Translations under genes and position numbers: made by a program | Part shown: positions 1 to 6,137 of the stretch, one piece after another | Position numbering within the stretch: the stretch's first letter is position 1 | Layout: every line of letters begins with the position of its first letter | Notes under the pieces: generated by a model | The model's database searches: none | The model's input: only the letters and a program-made list of their open reading frames with translations | Told to the model about the DNA's origin: nothing | Assembly: GCA_934277495.1 (NCBI GenBank) | Contig: CAKQUI010000119.1 | Span: 1-6,137 of the forward strand | Reading direction: 5' to 3' | From: an uncultured Clostridia bacterium | GTDB lineage: Bacteria; Bacillota; Clostridia; Peptostreptococcales; Anaerovoracaceae | DNA: 6,137 bases

Positions 1-3000
1 CCCTGCCACCACAGCCTTCATACCATCTGTGATGAAACTGTGGTCCTCACCGTTTTCCTCGCTGTCAAGCACCTCTGCCAGCTCCTGCGAAGTCACAGAA
101 ACCATCCTGCTTATCATATCTTCATATTCTTTGAGAGGATGCCCTGTTATATACACGCCCAGCATCTCCTTTTCCTGAGCGATGAGCTCCTCGCCGCTGA
201 AATTCCTCACGTCAGGCAGACGGCTGCTGCTCCTGCTTTCCTCCATGGCGTCGGCGTTCGTCTGGAACAGCGAGATCTGACCGGCTATATTATGCTTTGC
301 TTCTGACTGCTGAGATTCCATAAGGCTCTCATATACGCTGAGGTGCGCTGCTCTGTTTTCGTTGAGCCTGTCCAGCGCCCCTGCTTTTATCAGACTTTCT
401 ATGCCTTTTTTGTTCACTCTGTGTATATCGAGATTCTCTATGAATCCGAATATGTCCTTCGGCATACCCTTGGATTCACGAGCTTCTATTATAGCGTCTA
501 TCGCACCTTCTCCCAGATTCTTCACGCCAAGAAGGCCGAACCTTATCTTTCCGTCTTTTACCGAGAATTTTTTGAAGCTCTCGTTTATGTCAGGAGGCAG
601 TACTTCTATGCCCATTTCATTACAGTTCCTCATGTATCTTGCGATGGAGTCCGGATCTCCCATGACGCTGGTCATAAGAGCTGCCATGAATTCCACAGGA
701 TGATGCACTTTGAGATACGCCGTCTCGTACGCAAGCACCGCATATGCTGCTGCATGGGACTTGTTGAAAGCATATTCAGCGAAAGTTACCATCTGATTGA
801 ATATCTCCTCTGCGGCTTCCCGGGGCACTCCGTTCCTGACGCAGCCCCTTATCTCTACCTCACCGTTTTCGTCCAGCTTGCCGTTTATGAAATATTCCTT
901 TTCCTCCAGCATGACATCCATTTTCTTTTTGCTCATGGCACGGCGCACCAGATCGGAACGTCCGTATGAATATCCGCCAAGGTCCCTTACGATCTGCATT
1001 ACCTGCTCCTGATATACAAGGCAGCCGTATGTAACGGAAAGTATCGGTTCAAGGCTTTCATGTATGTAGCTGATGTTTCCGGGATTCTTCTTGTTGGCTA
1101 TATATGTCGGTATGGAGCCCATAGGACCAGGTCTGTAAAGGGATATGCCTGCGACCACATCCTCGAAGCAGTCAGGTCTCAGGTTCTTCATGAACTGCGT
1201 CATGCCTCCGCTTTCCAGCTGGAACACGCCCTGGGTATTGCCGCTTGCTATCAGCTCATATACTCTTGGATCGTCATAGTCCATTGATGAAAAGTCTATC
1301 TTCTCTCCGGTGTCCGCCTCTATCATTTCAAGAGCGTCCCTGATTATCGTCAGGTTCCTGAGTCCCAGAAAATCCATCTTCAGAAGTCCCAGCTCCTCTA
1401 TCGTGGTCATGTTGAACTGAGTGGAAAGTCCCTTATCGGCAAGATACAGCGGCACATATTCGTCTATGCTTTTCTTTGATATCACCACGCCTGCTGCATG
1501 GGTAGAGGCGTGCCTCGGCATACCTTCTATGGCACGGGCCATATCTATGACCCTCTTCGTAGTCTCTTCTGTCTCGTATTTTTTCTTCAGCTCAGGGCTC
1601 ATTTCCAGAGCCTTGTCGATGGTCATCTTCAATGCGAAAGGTATCGCCTTTGCAATGGCGTCTGTCTCAGGGTAGCTGACATTCAGCACCCTGCCTACGT
1701 CACGTACGGCCTGCTTGGCTTTCATAGTACCGAAAGTTATTATCTGCGATACTTTATCTTCACCGTATTTTTCGGTGACATATTCGATGACCTCGCCTCT
1801 TCTCTCATAGCAGAAGTCTATATCTATATCCGGCATGCTGACTCTCTCAGGGTTTAAAAAACGCTCGAAGATCAGGCTGTATTTTATCGGATCTATATCG
1901 GTTATCCTCAGCGTATACGCCACGATGCTGCCTGCTGCAGAACCTCTTCCGGGTCCTACCATTATGCCGTGGCTCCTGGCGTAGTTGATGAAATCCCAGA
2001 CTATAAGGAAATATTCCACATAGCCCATGTTCTCTATAGTAGACAACTCGTAGTCCAGGCGTTCTTTAAGCGAGGTCATCTCTTCTTCGTCTGCCTGGGC
2101 GTAGCGCTCATGAAGTCCTTTCTCGCAGAGGCTCCTGAGATACGCTTTTTTTGTAAATCCGTCAGGCACATCGAAATCCGGCAGATGGAGTTCTCCGAAA
2201 GTGAATTCCACGCTGCACTGCTCTGCGATCCTGGCTGTATTGTCGCAGGCCTCCGGGATATTGGCGAATATCCTGCGCATCTCGTCTTCGGATTTGAGAT
2301 AGAACTGATCGTTTGCAAAACGCATCCTGTTCTCATCATCCACCGTTGTCCCCATCTGGATGCACATAAGTACGTCCTGAGCAACGGAATCCTCTCGTCT
2401 GACGTAATGCACGTCGTTTGTGGCAACGAAAGGTATACCGGTCTCCTCATGGAGACGCTTCATGTCCGGCAGTATCCTGGCTTCCTCCTCCAGTCCCTGG
2501 TCCTGCAGCTCAAGGTAGAAATTCCCCTCGCCGAATATCTCATTCATGGCAAGTGCTTCTCTTCTGGCCCCGTCGTAATCACGGTTCAGCAGTCTGTTCT
2601 GCACTTCACCTGCAAGGCAGGCAGACAGTGCAATGATACCTTCGCTGTATTCTCTGAGAAGGTCCTTGTCCACTCTCGGCTTATAGTAGAATCCATGTCT
2701 GTAGGCTTCCGATACGATCTTCATCAGGTTCCTGTAGCCGGTATTGTTTTTAGCCAGCAGTACGAGATGTCCCATATGCTTGTCTTTGTCAGCTTCTTTG
2801 TCGAACCTTGTCCTCGCTGCAGTGTAGACCTCGCAGCCTATCACAGGCTTTATGCCGTGTTTCCTGCATTCCCTGTAAAAGTCGATGACGCCGAACATCA
2901 CACCGTGGTCTGTGATGGCAAGGGAGTCAAAACCCAGCTCCTTCGCCCTGGCCACAAGGTCTCCTATACGTGATGCTCCGTCCAGCAGACTGTACTCTGT

Positions 3001-3027
3001 ATGGACATGTAAATGTGTGAATGCCAT
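1..3027 (-). CDS. dnaE: DNA polymerase III alpha subunit (replicative C-family polymerase), 3' end outside window
   Basis: This is the catalytic subunit of the replicative DNA polymerase, which adds dNTPs to the growing strand at the fork while bound to the beta clamp. The window holds 1009 residues from the start; family members run to roughly 1100-1200, so about 100-190 residues are missing. The PHP domain (about residues 5-210) keeps all nine expected metal ligands: H7, H9, D16, H41, E66, H87, C137, D205 and H207. The palm has GPGRGSAAGS at 358-367 and the catalytic aspartates D402 and D404 in PDIDIDF, plus D552 in KMDFLGL. The finger motif FNKSHAAAY starts at 754. An HhH-like stretch (GLLGVKNLGEGA) follows, then an internal clamp-binding motif QISLF at 917-921. 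The window ends at the first strand of the OB-fold (AVVAG). Motif positions all fall in one frame, so no frameshift is seen. The ATG at 3027 was chosen because MAFTHLHVHTEYSLLDG is the canonical N-terminus and a GAGG box lies 8 nt upstream. The C-terminal tau-binding region is not visible, so DnaE1 and DnaE3 types cannot be separated here. Confidence 0.97.
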   Translation of the reverse strand, partial: MAFTHLHVHTEYSLLDGASRIGDLVARAKELGFDSLAITDHGVMFGVIDFYRECRKHGIKPVIGCEVYTAARTRFDKEADKDKHMGHLVLLAKNNTGYRNLMKIVSEAYRHGFYYKPRVDKDLLREYSEGIIALSACLAGEVQNRLLNRDYDGARREALAMNEIFGEGNFYLELQDQGLEEEARILPDMKRLHEETGIPFVATNDVHYVRREDSVAQDVLMCIQMGTTVDDENRMRFANDQFYLKSEDEMRRIFANIPEACDNTARIAEQCSVEFTFGELHLPDFDVPDGFTKKAYLRSLCEKGLHERYAQADEEEMTSLKERLDYELSTIENMGYVEYFLIVWDFINYARSHGIMVGPGRGSAAGSIVAYTLRITDIDPIKYSLIFERFLNPERVSMPDIDIDFCYERRGEVIEYVTEKYGEDKVSQIITFGTMKAKQAVRDVGRVLNVSYPETDAIAKAIPFALKMTIDKALEMSPELKKKYETEETTKRVIDMARAIEGMPRHASTHAAGVVISKKSIDEYVPLYLADKGLSTQFNMTTIEELGLLKMDFLGLRNLTIIRDALEMIEADTGEKIDFSSMDYDDPRVYELIASGNTQGVFQLESGGMTQFMKNLRPDCFEDVVAGISLYRPGPMGSIPTYIANKKNPGNISYIHESLEPILSVTYGCLVYQEQVMQIVRDLGGYSYGRSDLVRRAMSKKKMDVMLEEKEYFINGKLDENGEVEIRGCVRNGVPREAAEEIFNQMVTFAEYAFNKSHAAAYAVLAYETAYLKVHHPVEFMAALMTSVMGDPDSIARYMRNCNEMGIEVLPPDINESFKKFSVKDGKIRFGLLGVKNLGEGAIDAIIEARESKGMPKDIFGFIENLDIHRVNKKGIESLIKAGALDRLNENRAAHLSVYESLMESQQSEAKHNIAGQISLFQTNADAMEESRSSSRLPDVRNFSGEELIAQEKEMLGVYITGHPLKEYEDMISRMVSVTSQELAEVLDSEENGEDHSFITDGMKAVVAG

Positions 3028-3035
3028 TATCTCTA

Positions 3036-3039
3036 CCTC
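3036..3039 (-). promoter_or_regulatory. Ribosome binding site of dnaE
   Basis: On the minus strand the sequence AAAGAGGTAGAGATA precedes the ATG at 3027. The GAGG core is 8 nt from the start codon, which is good spacing and fixes the dnaE start. Confidence 0.8.
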
Positions 3040-3063
3040 TTTATGTTCCTGTCTGAAAATATA

Positions 3064-3078
3064 ATGATATTTTATCAT
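3064..3078. repeat. Small AT-rich palindrome in the divergent intergenic region
   Basis: ATGATA and TATCAT are perfect 6-bp inverted arms separated by TTT. It sits between two divergent genes where an operator could act on both, but in DNA this AT-rich such a palindrome can easily arise by chance. Confidence 0.35.
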
Positions 3079-3135
3079 AAAAACTATTTTTTCTCTTTTA
3101 TATTTATAAAAATTAAAGTAAAATATATAATACTA

Positions 3136-3142
3136 AGAGGAG
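3136..3142 (+). promoter_or_regulatory. Ribosome binding site of the L,D-transpeptidase gene
   Basis: AGAGGAG lies 5 nt before the ATG at 3148. It decides the start, because the reading frame is open further upstream with an ATG at 3013 that has no such site and would overlap the dnaE start region. Confidence 0.85.
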
Positions 3143-3147
3143 TAGAC

Positions 3148-4545
3148 ATGAAAAAATTTTTTAAGATCATTTTAGCAATCGTACTGGCAGCTGCCGTTAT
3201 CGCAGGCATCACTTCATTCATATATACAAAGTCTGACGACTACACCAGTGATACTATCCCTGATAATACAAAGATAAACGGTTACGACTGTTCCGGTCTG
3301 ACGTTCAGCGAAGCTGAGAAGAAACTGACAAAGGAATGGAACAGCCGTCATATCATCGTGACCGGATCCCTCAATGAGAAGATCGCAGGCTTCACGGATT
3401 TCGGCTGTACATATGACATATCGGATCAGCTTAAGACACTGAAACACGACAATATCGTTCTGGCTGCAGTGAACCACTATTTCCACATACCCGTTTCTTT
3501 TGATGTTGCAATGAAGATAAAAGACTACGACAAAAAGTTCAAAAAGGAAGTCGTGTCATCGGATTTCCTCAATGAACCGGGCTCGCAGAAAAGTGTCAAC
3601 GCATATGTGGATCTTTCTGACCCGGACTTCGGCATCGTCAAGGAGGTCTATGGCAGCAAACCTGATGAAAACAAATTCTTCAAGGATCTGCTGCACCATA
3701 TCGAGACAGGCGAAATGAAACTTGAATACGACAACAAGAACTACTATTCTGCGCCAGAGATCACATCGGACAGCGAATCGCTGCTGGACTACCAGGAATT
3801 CTGCCGCAAATATCTGTCCCAGAAGATAACATATGAACTCGGAGATGATACGTTCACACTGTCTGCAAGGCAGCTGAGCAAGCTGCTGAAAGACGATCTT
3901 TCAGGCGATCCCGATGAAGAAGCTGTCAGAGAATATGTGGCAGGTCTTGCAGAAAAATACGACAATGTCGGCATAGCTCATGAGTTCACGTCTCTCACCG
4001 GCAAGAAAGTCAGCGTCACCGGTGGTACATACGGCTGGGAGATAGCACAGCAGGACGAGACAAATAAACTCATCGAAAACATAAAATCCCACAAGGATGT
4101 TTCCCGCAAACCTGTATATTACGTTGCAGGCTACGGCGAATACAGCAACGACCTTGGCGATACATATATAGATGTAGACGTCACTGCACAGAAAGTGAAC
4201 TTTTTCAAAAAAGGCGAGCTGGTATTCTCGTCAAGCTGCGTCACAGGCTGCAAAGCCACAGGCCACACCACCGACATAGGCACATATTACATCATCAACA
4301 AAGTGCGTGACGTGGTGCTGAAGGGAGACAACGGAGACGGTACACAGTACGCCAGCCCTGTAAAGTACTGGCTTGGCGTGACATGGACCGGTCAGGGATT
4401 CCACGACGCCGACTGGCGTAACAAATTCGGAGGCAAGATATGGCTCAACAGCGGCAGTCACGGATGCATCAACATGCCGCCTAAGAAAATGCCTTCCCTC
4501 TACGAAAAGGCTGAGGTGGGCATACCTGTAGTGATGCATTACTGA
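3148..4545 (+). CDS. Membrane-anchored L,D-transpeptidase (VanW-like N-terminus, PG_binding_4, YkuD)
   Basis: Predicted peptidoglycan L,D-transpeptidase of 465 residues that works outside the membrane, forming 3-3 crosslinks or attaching groups to stem peptides through an acyl-enzyme on a cysteine. A short basic start (MKKFFK) and a hydrophobic segment at about 7-26 form a signal anchor. The extracellular part opens with TKINGYDCSGLTFSEAEKKL-like sequence (41-60), typical of VanW/PG_binding_4 proteins. Two PG_binding_4-like units follow, about 65-195 and 225-325; the second is clear (ITYELGDDTFTLSA, then VSVTGGTYGWEIAQ). The YkuD domain spans about 338-465, with conserved His H419 (GFHDADW) and the SHGCINMP motif giving H438 and catalytic C440. 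The fold ends at the natural stop, so the protein looks complete. It is transcribed alone, away from dnaE, and ends in a strong terminator. The exact substrate and reaction (crosslinking or anchoring) cannot be told from sequence. Confidence 0.93.
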   Translation: MKKFFKIILAIVLAAAVIAGITSFIYTKSDDYTSDTIPDNTKINGYDCSGLTFSEAEKKLTKEWNSRHIIVTGSLNEKIAGFTDFGCTYDISDQLKTLKHDNIVLAAVNHYFHIPVSFDVAMKIKDYDKKFKKEVVSSDFLNEPGSQKSVNAYVDLSDPDFGIVKEVYGSKPDENKFFKDLLHHIETGEMKLEYDNKNYYSAPEITSDSESLLDYQEFCRKYLSQKITYELGDDTFTLSARQLSKLLKDDLSGDPDEEAVREYVAGLAEKYDNVGIAHEFTSLTGKKVSVTGGTYGWEIAQQDETNKLIENIKSHKDVSRKPVYYVAGYGEYSNDLGDTYIDVDVTAQKVNFFKKGELVFSSSCVTGCKATGHTTDIGTYYIINKVRDVVLKGDNGDGTQYASPVKYWLGVTWTGQGFHDADWRNKFGGKIWLNSGSHGCINMPPKKMPSLYEKAEVGIPVVMHY

Positions 4546-4578
4546 TACCATATGGAAACGATATAAATCACGATTATA

Positions 4579-4635
4579 CAAAGAGCGGATGGTCTTCTAT
4601 GGTCCATCCGCTCTTTGCTGTTTTATGTTTTTTTC
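4579..4635 (+). terminator. Rho-independent terminator of the L,D-transpeptidase gene
   Basis: A perfect 14-bp stem is formed by CAAAGAGCGGATGG (4579-4592) and CCATCCGCTCTTTG (4604-4617) around an 11-nt loop, followed by a T-rich run (4619-4635). It begins 34 nt after the stop codon. The gerQ-like gene converges from the other side, and its stop lies just beyond the hairpin; on that strand the hairpin has no good U-tract, so termination is probably mainly for the plus strand. Confidence 0.93.
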
Positions 4636-4654
4636 TATATACTGCTCATCATGG

Positions 4655-5485
4655 TCAGTCGAGGCTCCATCTGTATTCCTGCGACTGCTCACGCTGGCTC
4701 TGACCAGCCCTTCTGCCGGCGCCATAACTTTCTTCTGACGGCATATGCCATTCCATTTCTCTATTGACTTCAGGTGATGATGCTCTTCTCTGCATCGTAT
4801 CATCTGAGACACTGTTTCTCTGCCTTGTTTCATTTACATTGTCATCGTATACACTATCGGATCTAAGTGACATCCGGCTCTGACTTCCTGCTCCGCCGGC
4901 AGATGACGATGTCTGCGAAGGACTGCTGACCGCAGTATCCATAGTCCTTGCCGATAACGCCGCACCTTCTGCGGTATCTGCTGCATACGGAGGCCTTACG
5001 ATCTCCTCATAGAATACCACCACACTTTTTATACCGTAAAAGTCTATTATCTGGATATTGTTATTGAGATAATACTGCAGGATAATATAATTAATACCTA
5101 CGCCTATGAGGAATCCGTCATATTCCTCGATGCCATTCGTTCCCATGGAATACCTGATACGTACATATCTGCCGATCTGTGTACGAAGTATGCCGTTCAT
5201 ATACTGTATCGAGTTGTAATCCAGAAGTTCGCTGTATTCCGGAGGAAGCAGCGGATTGTTAGGTACGCTGAATGTCGGATTGCTGGGGAGGACCAGCGGA
5301 TAGAGATCCGAACCTCCTGTCAGATTGCCGGAAAGACCGTTTTCTGCCAGCGCATCATTCCTTTCATCCACCATATTGTCGACTTTCTGCTGCTGCGATG
5401 ACGTCAGTTCACTGTCTGACAGCATAGATGTCATCTGGTCCCTTCCGATGTAGATGGCGCTGTTGTTCGCCTGCTCTGTAGCCAT
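4655..5485 (-). CDS. gerQ: GerQ-family spore coat protein with long low-complexity tail
   Basis: Likely homologue of GerQ (YwdL), the inner-coat protein that in Bacillus is needed for CwlJ to be present in the spore coat. The 276-residue product has a polar N-terminal region (1-75, with QQQ at 31-33), a proline-containing linker (NNPLLPPEYSEL) and a GerQ-like core at about 90-162. The core pattern is Y-x-N-G-I-L-R at 95-101, G-R-Y-V-R-I-R-Y at 105-112, then DGFLIGVGINYIIL and a closing SVVVFYEE, matching the GerQ order of I-L-R, G-K, F-x-G, IIL and a terminal V-x-F-x-E-E. From about 165 to 276 the protein is a disordered-looking tail rich in Ser, Arg, Gln and Glu. Bacillus GerQ is about 180 residues with its low-complexity part on the N-terminal side, so the architecture differs. 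The start at 5485 has an ideal ribosome binding site; a frame extension to 5599 would overlap the upstream gene and is rejected. The adjacent cortex hydrolase supports the call. Confidence 0.82.
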   Translation of the reverse strand: MATEQANNSAIYIGRDQMTSMLSDSELTSSQQQKVDNMVDERNDALAENGLSGNLTGGSDLYPLVLPSNPTFSVPNNPLLPPEYSELLDYNSIQYMNGILRTQIGRYVRIRYSMGTNGIEEYDGFLIGVGINYIILQYYLNNNIQIIDFYGIKSVVVFYEEIVRPPYAADTAEGAALSARTMDTAVSSPSQTSSSAGGAGSQSRMSLRSDSVYDDNVNETRQRNSVSDDTMQRRASSPEVNREMEWHMPSEESYGAGRRAGQSQREQSQEYRWSLD

Positions 5486-5490
5486 ATATT

Positions 5491-5496
5491 CACCTC
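5491..5496 (-). promoter_or_regulatory. Ribosome binding site of gerQ
   Basis: GAGGTG on the minus strand is 5 nt before the ATG at 5485 and lies inside the 17-bp gap after the stop of the upstream hydrolase gene. It fixes the start and points to co-transcription with that gene. Confidence 0.85.
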
Positions 5497-5502
5497 TTTG
5501 TT

Positions 5503-5946
5503 TTATGTTTGTGCATAATAAGAAGTAGGTATATAAAAGCAATGATTTCCTACCCTGTTGTGCAGCACACCTACATTGGTCGGGAAATATGATGCACATC
5601 TGGTGCTGTAGGGATTATAGAAAAAAAGCGAATTGTCCACGCCGTTGAGTATGCCTCCTGACAGTGCCCAGTCAACTATTTCGTAATGCTCTTCCCCGGG
5701 GTCCATATTATAGACATTCTGAGGATTGTATGAACCACCTACACTGGTTTTCATACAGGTGAACTGATTTCTCTGTTCAATGACATTCCTCACATTGCCG
5801 CCTTCATTGATACGTGAAAACTCCCCGTATGTTATATTTGCCCTGTTCATGATGACAGTCGCAACAGCTCGCATTCCTTTAGAATCGTCATCATACCGCC
5901 AAAACGCTGAAACGCTGTGATTGCAGTCATTCCAACGGTTGAGCAA
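5503..5946 (-). pseudogene. cwlJ: SleB/CwlJ-family spore cortex hydrolase lacking the catalytic N-terminal part
   Basis: Homologue of the spore cortex-lytic hydrolase family (Hydrolase_2; SleB/CwlJ), which degrades cortex peptidoglycan at germination. Numbered from the TTG at 5946, visible family features are KGMRAVATVIMNRAN (23-37), the NVRNVIEQRNQFTCM block (51-65), SLFFYNP (106-112) and the closing RVGNHCFYIPT (131-141), which resembles the CwlJ C-terminus. The family normally begins with a segment like LLARxxxAEAxGE just before the GM motif, carrying the predicted catalytic Glu. Here that place reads SVSAFWRYDDDSKGM and there is no Glu in residues 1-41. Neither other frame upstream supplies the missing segment. 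The in-frame ATG at 5994 is cut off by TAA at 5965-5967, and TTG at 5946 has an AAGG only one base upstream. About 125 codons remain open, so decay would be recent. It is followed after 17 bp by gerQ, its usual partner. An inactive but expressed protein, or a sequence error near 5900-5950, are alternatives. Confidence 0.7.
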
Positions 5947-6060
5947 ACCTTGATTTTGTCGATATTATGTAAACCTAATCCGAAAATAATACATATATGT
6001 AAATATATTTCAGTATTATTTTAACAATTCGATGCGATTTCCGGGCCGGGTATGAGCAAC
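5947..6060. other. AT-rich region upstream of the cwlJ-gerQ unit
   Basis: No convincing gene is seen. On the minus strand a nine-codon open stretch (ATG at 5994, stop TAA at 5965-5967) is in frame with the hydrolase but has no ribosome binding site. The region holds CATA-type hexamers that could serve as sporulation-sigma -10 elements (for example CATAATAT at 5962-5969 and CATATATG at 5987-5994, both minus strand), but their -35 partners are weak. It follows the terminator of the upstream gene, so a promoter for cwlJ-gerQ is expected here or just downstream. Confidence 0.4.
5983..6022. repeat. Nested AT-rich inverted repeat upstream of cwlJ
   Basis: AAAATAATAC (5983-5992) and GTATTATTTT (6013-6022) are perfect 10-bp inverted arms with a 20-nt spacer. 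A second perfect 12-bp palindrome, TACATATATGTA, occupies 5990-6001 and overlaps the left arm. It may be an operator or merely low-complexity promoter DNA; it is too AT-rich for a terminator. Confidence 0.5.
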
Positions 6061-6097
6061 AAAAAATCCCCCGTCACGCTGCTGCGATCAGGGGGAT
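6061..6097 (-). terminator. Rho-independent terminator of the upstream gene
   Basis: Read on the minus strand, ATCCCCC (6097-6091) pairs with GGGGGAT (6072-6066), an inner CGC/GCG helix closes an AGCA loop, and a run of Ts follows directly (6066-6061). It starts 5 nt after the stop codon of the gene entering from the right, separating that gene from the cwlJ-gerQ unit. Confidence 0.88.
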
Positions 6098-6102
6098 AGT
6101 CG

Positions 6103-6137
6103 TTACTTTGCTGCACGTCTTCTCTCGTATTCTTCGA
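6103..6137 (-). CDS. C-terminal end of an unidentified gene
   Basis: Only the last ten residues, EEYERRRAAK, and the TAA stop at 6103-6105 lie in the window. The reading frame was chosen because its stop sits 5 nt before a strong terminator; the other two minus-strand frames either stay open through the hairpin or have no such relation. The very basic tail fits a nucleic-acid-binding or ribosomal protein but also many others, so no function is assigned. Confidence 0.55.
   Translation of the reverse strand, partial: EEYERRRAAK

Larger units (their letters stand above)
3028..3147. promoter_or_regulatory. Divergent intergenic region between dnaE and the L,D-transpeptidase gene
   Basis: This 120-bp, very AT-rich spacer must contain the promoters or leaders of both divergent genes. 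TATAAT occurs on the plus strand at 3060-3065 and 3126-3131. The first lacks a recognisable TTGACA-like box at 16-18 bp; the second is so close to the ribosome binding site that it would leave almost no leader. On the minus strand TAAAAT and TATATT hexamers are possible -10 elements for dnaE, also without a convincing -35. A small palindrome (ATGATA-TTT-TATCAT) lies at 3064-3078. Promoter positions are therefore inferred from layout and are not individually supported. Confidence 0.5.

Noticed and set aside
343..969. 208-codon open frame on the plus strand
   Set aside because: Antisense shadow of the dnaE finger and C-terminal region, with no recognisable domain.
1969..2973. 334-codon open frame on the plus strand
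   Set aside because: It lies fully antisense to dnaE, whose frame carries every expected polymerase motif; the product is rich in His and Cys with no recognisable domain and there is no ribosome binding site.
3013..3147. Upstream extension of the L,D-transpeptidase to an ATG at 3013
   Set aside because: It would run through the AT-rich intergenic DNA and into the dnaE start; the ATG at 3148 has a strong ribosome binding site and gives a normal signal anchor.
4231..4581. 116-codon open frame on the minus strand
   Set aside because: Antisense to the YkuD domain and part of the terminator stem; it has no family features.
5486..5599. Upstream extension of gerQ to an ATG at 5599
   Set aside because: It would overlap the end of the cwlJ frame by about 97 bases, whereas the ATG at 5485 has an ideal ribosome binding site.
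5880..5990. Simple frameshift or programmed frameshift restoring the CwlJ N-terminus
   Set aside because: I translated the other two minus-strand frames; neither contains an LLAR or AEAxGE-like segment, so one shift does not rescue the domain.
6061..6137. Minus-strand frame running through the terminator (ending near 6022)
   Set aside because: It would translate the hairpin and T-run; the short frame ending at 6103 just before the terminator is more likely.

Overview
The window looks like chromosome from an endospore-forming member of the Clostridia (Firmicutes). The evidence is strong AGGAGG-type ribosome binding sites, AT-rich intergenic DNA against moderately GC-balanced genes, a Gram-positive-style replicative polymerase with an intact PHP metal site, an L,D-transpeptidase with VanW-like/PG_binding_4 stalk domains, and a spore-cortex-hydrolase plus GerQ pair. 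The exact genus cannot be fixed from this sequence.

Layout. (1) 1-3027, minus strand: the first 1009 residues of the DNA polymerase III alpha subunit (dnaE), whose C-terminus runs off the left edge at the start of the OB-fold. (2) 3028-3147: a short, very AT-rich divergent intergenic region with a small palindrome. (3) 3148-4545, plus strand: a membrane-anchored L,D-transpeptidase of 465 residues, closed by a strong rho-independent terminator at 4579-4635. (4) 4655-5946, minus strand: a two-gene sporulation/germination unit, a SleB/CwlJ-family cortex hydrolase followed 17 bp later by a GerQ-family coat protein. (5) 5947-6060: AT-rich, mostly non-coding DNA with inverted repeats. (6) 6061-6137, minus strand: the last ten residues of an unidentified upstream gene and its terminator.

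Functionally, dnaE is housekeeping replication and shows no obvious link to its neighbours. The other genes concern the cell envelope: the transpeptidase crosslinks or modifies peptidoglycan, while the CwlJ/GerQ pair is the classical module in which the coat protein GerQ places or retains the cortex-lytic enzyme CwlJ in the spore coat for germination. The most notable oddity is that the CwlJ homologue lacks the usual N-terminal part of its catalytic domain, including the Glu expected to be catalytic. No frame upstream supplies it, and there is no good start codon, so this copy may be a 5'-truncated pseudogene or an inactive paralogue sitting in front of an intact gerQ. I saw no CRISPR array, tRNA, rRNA, transposase or phage gene.
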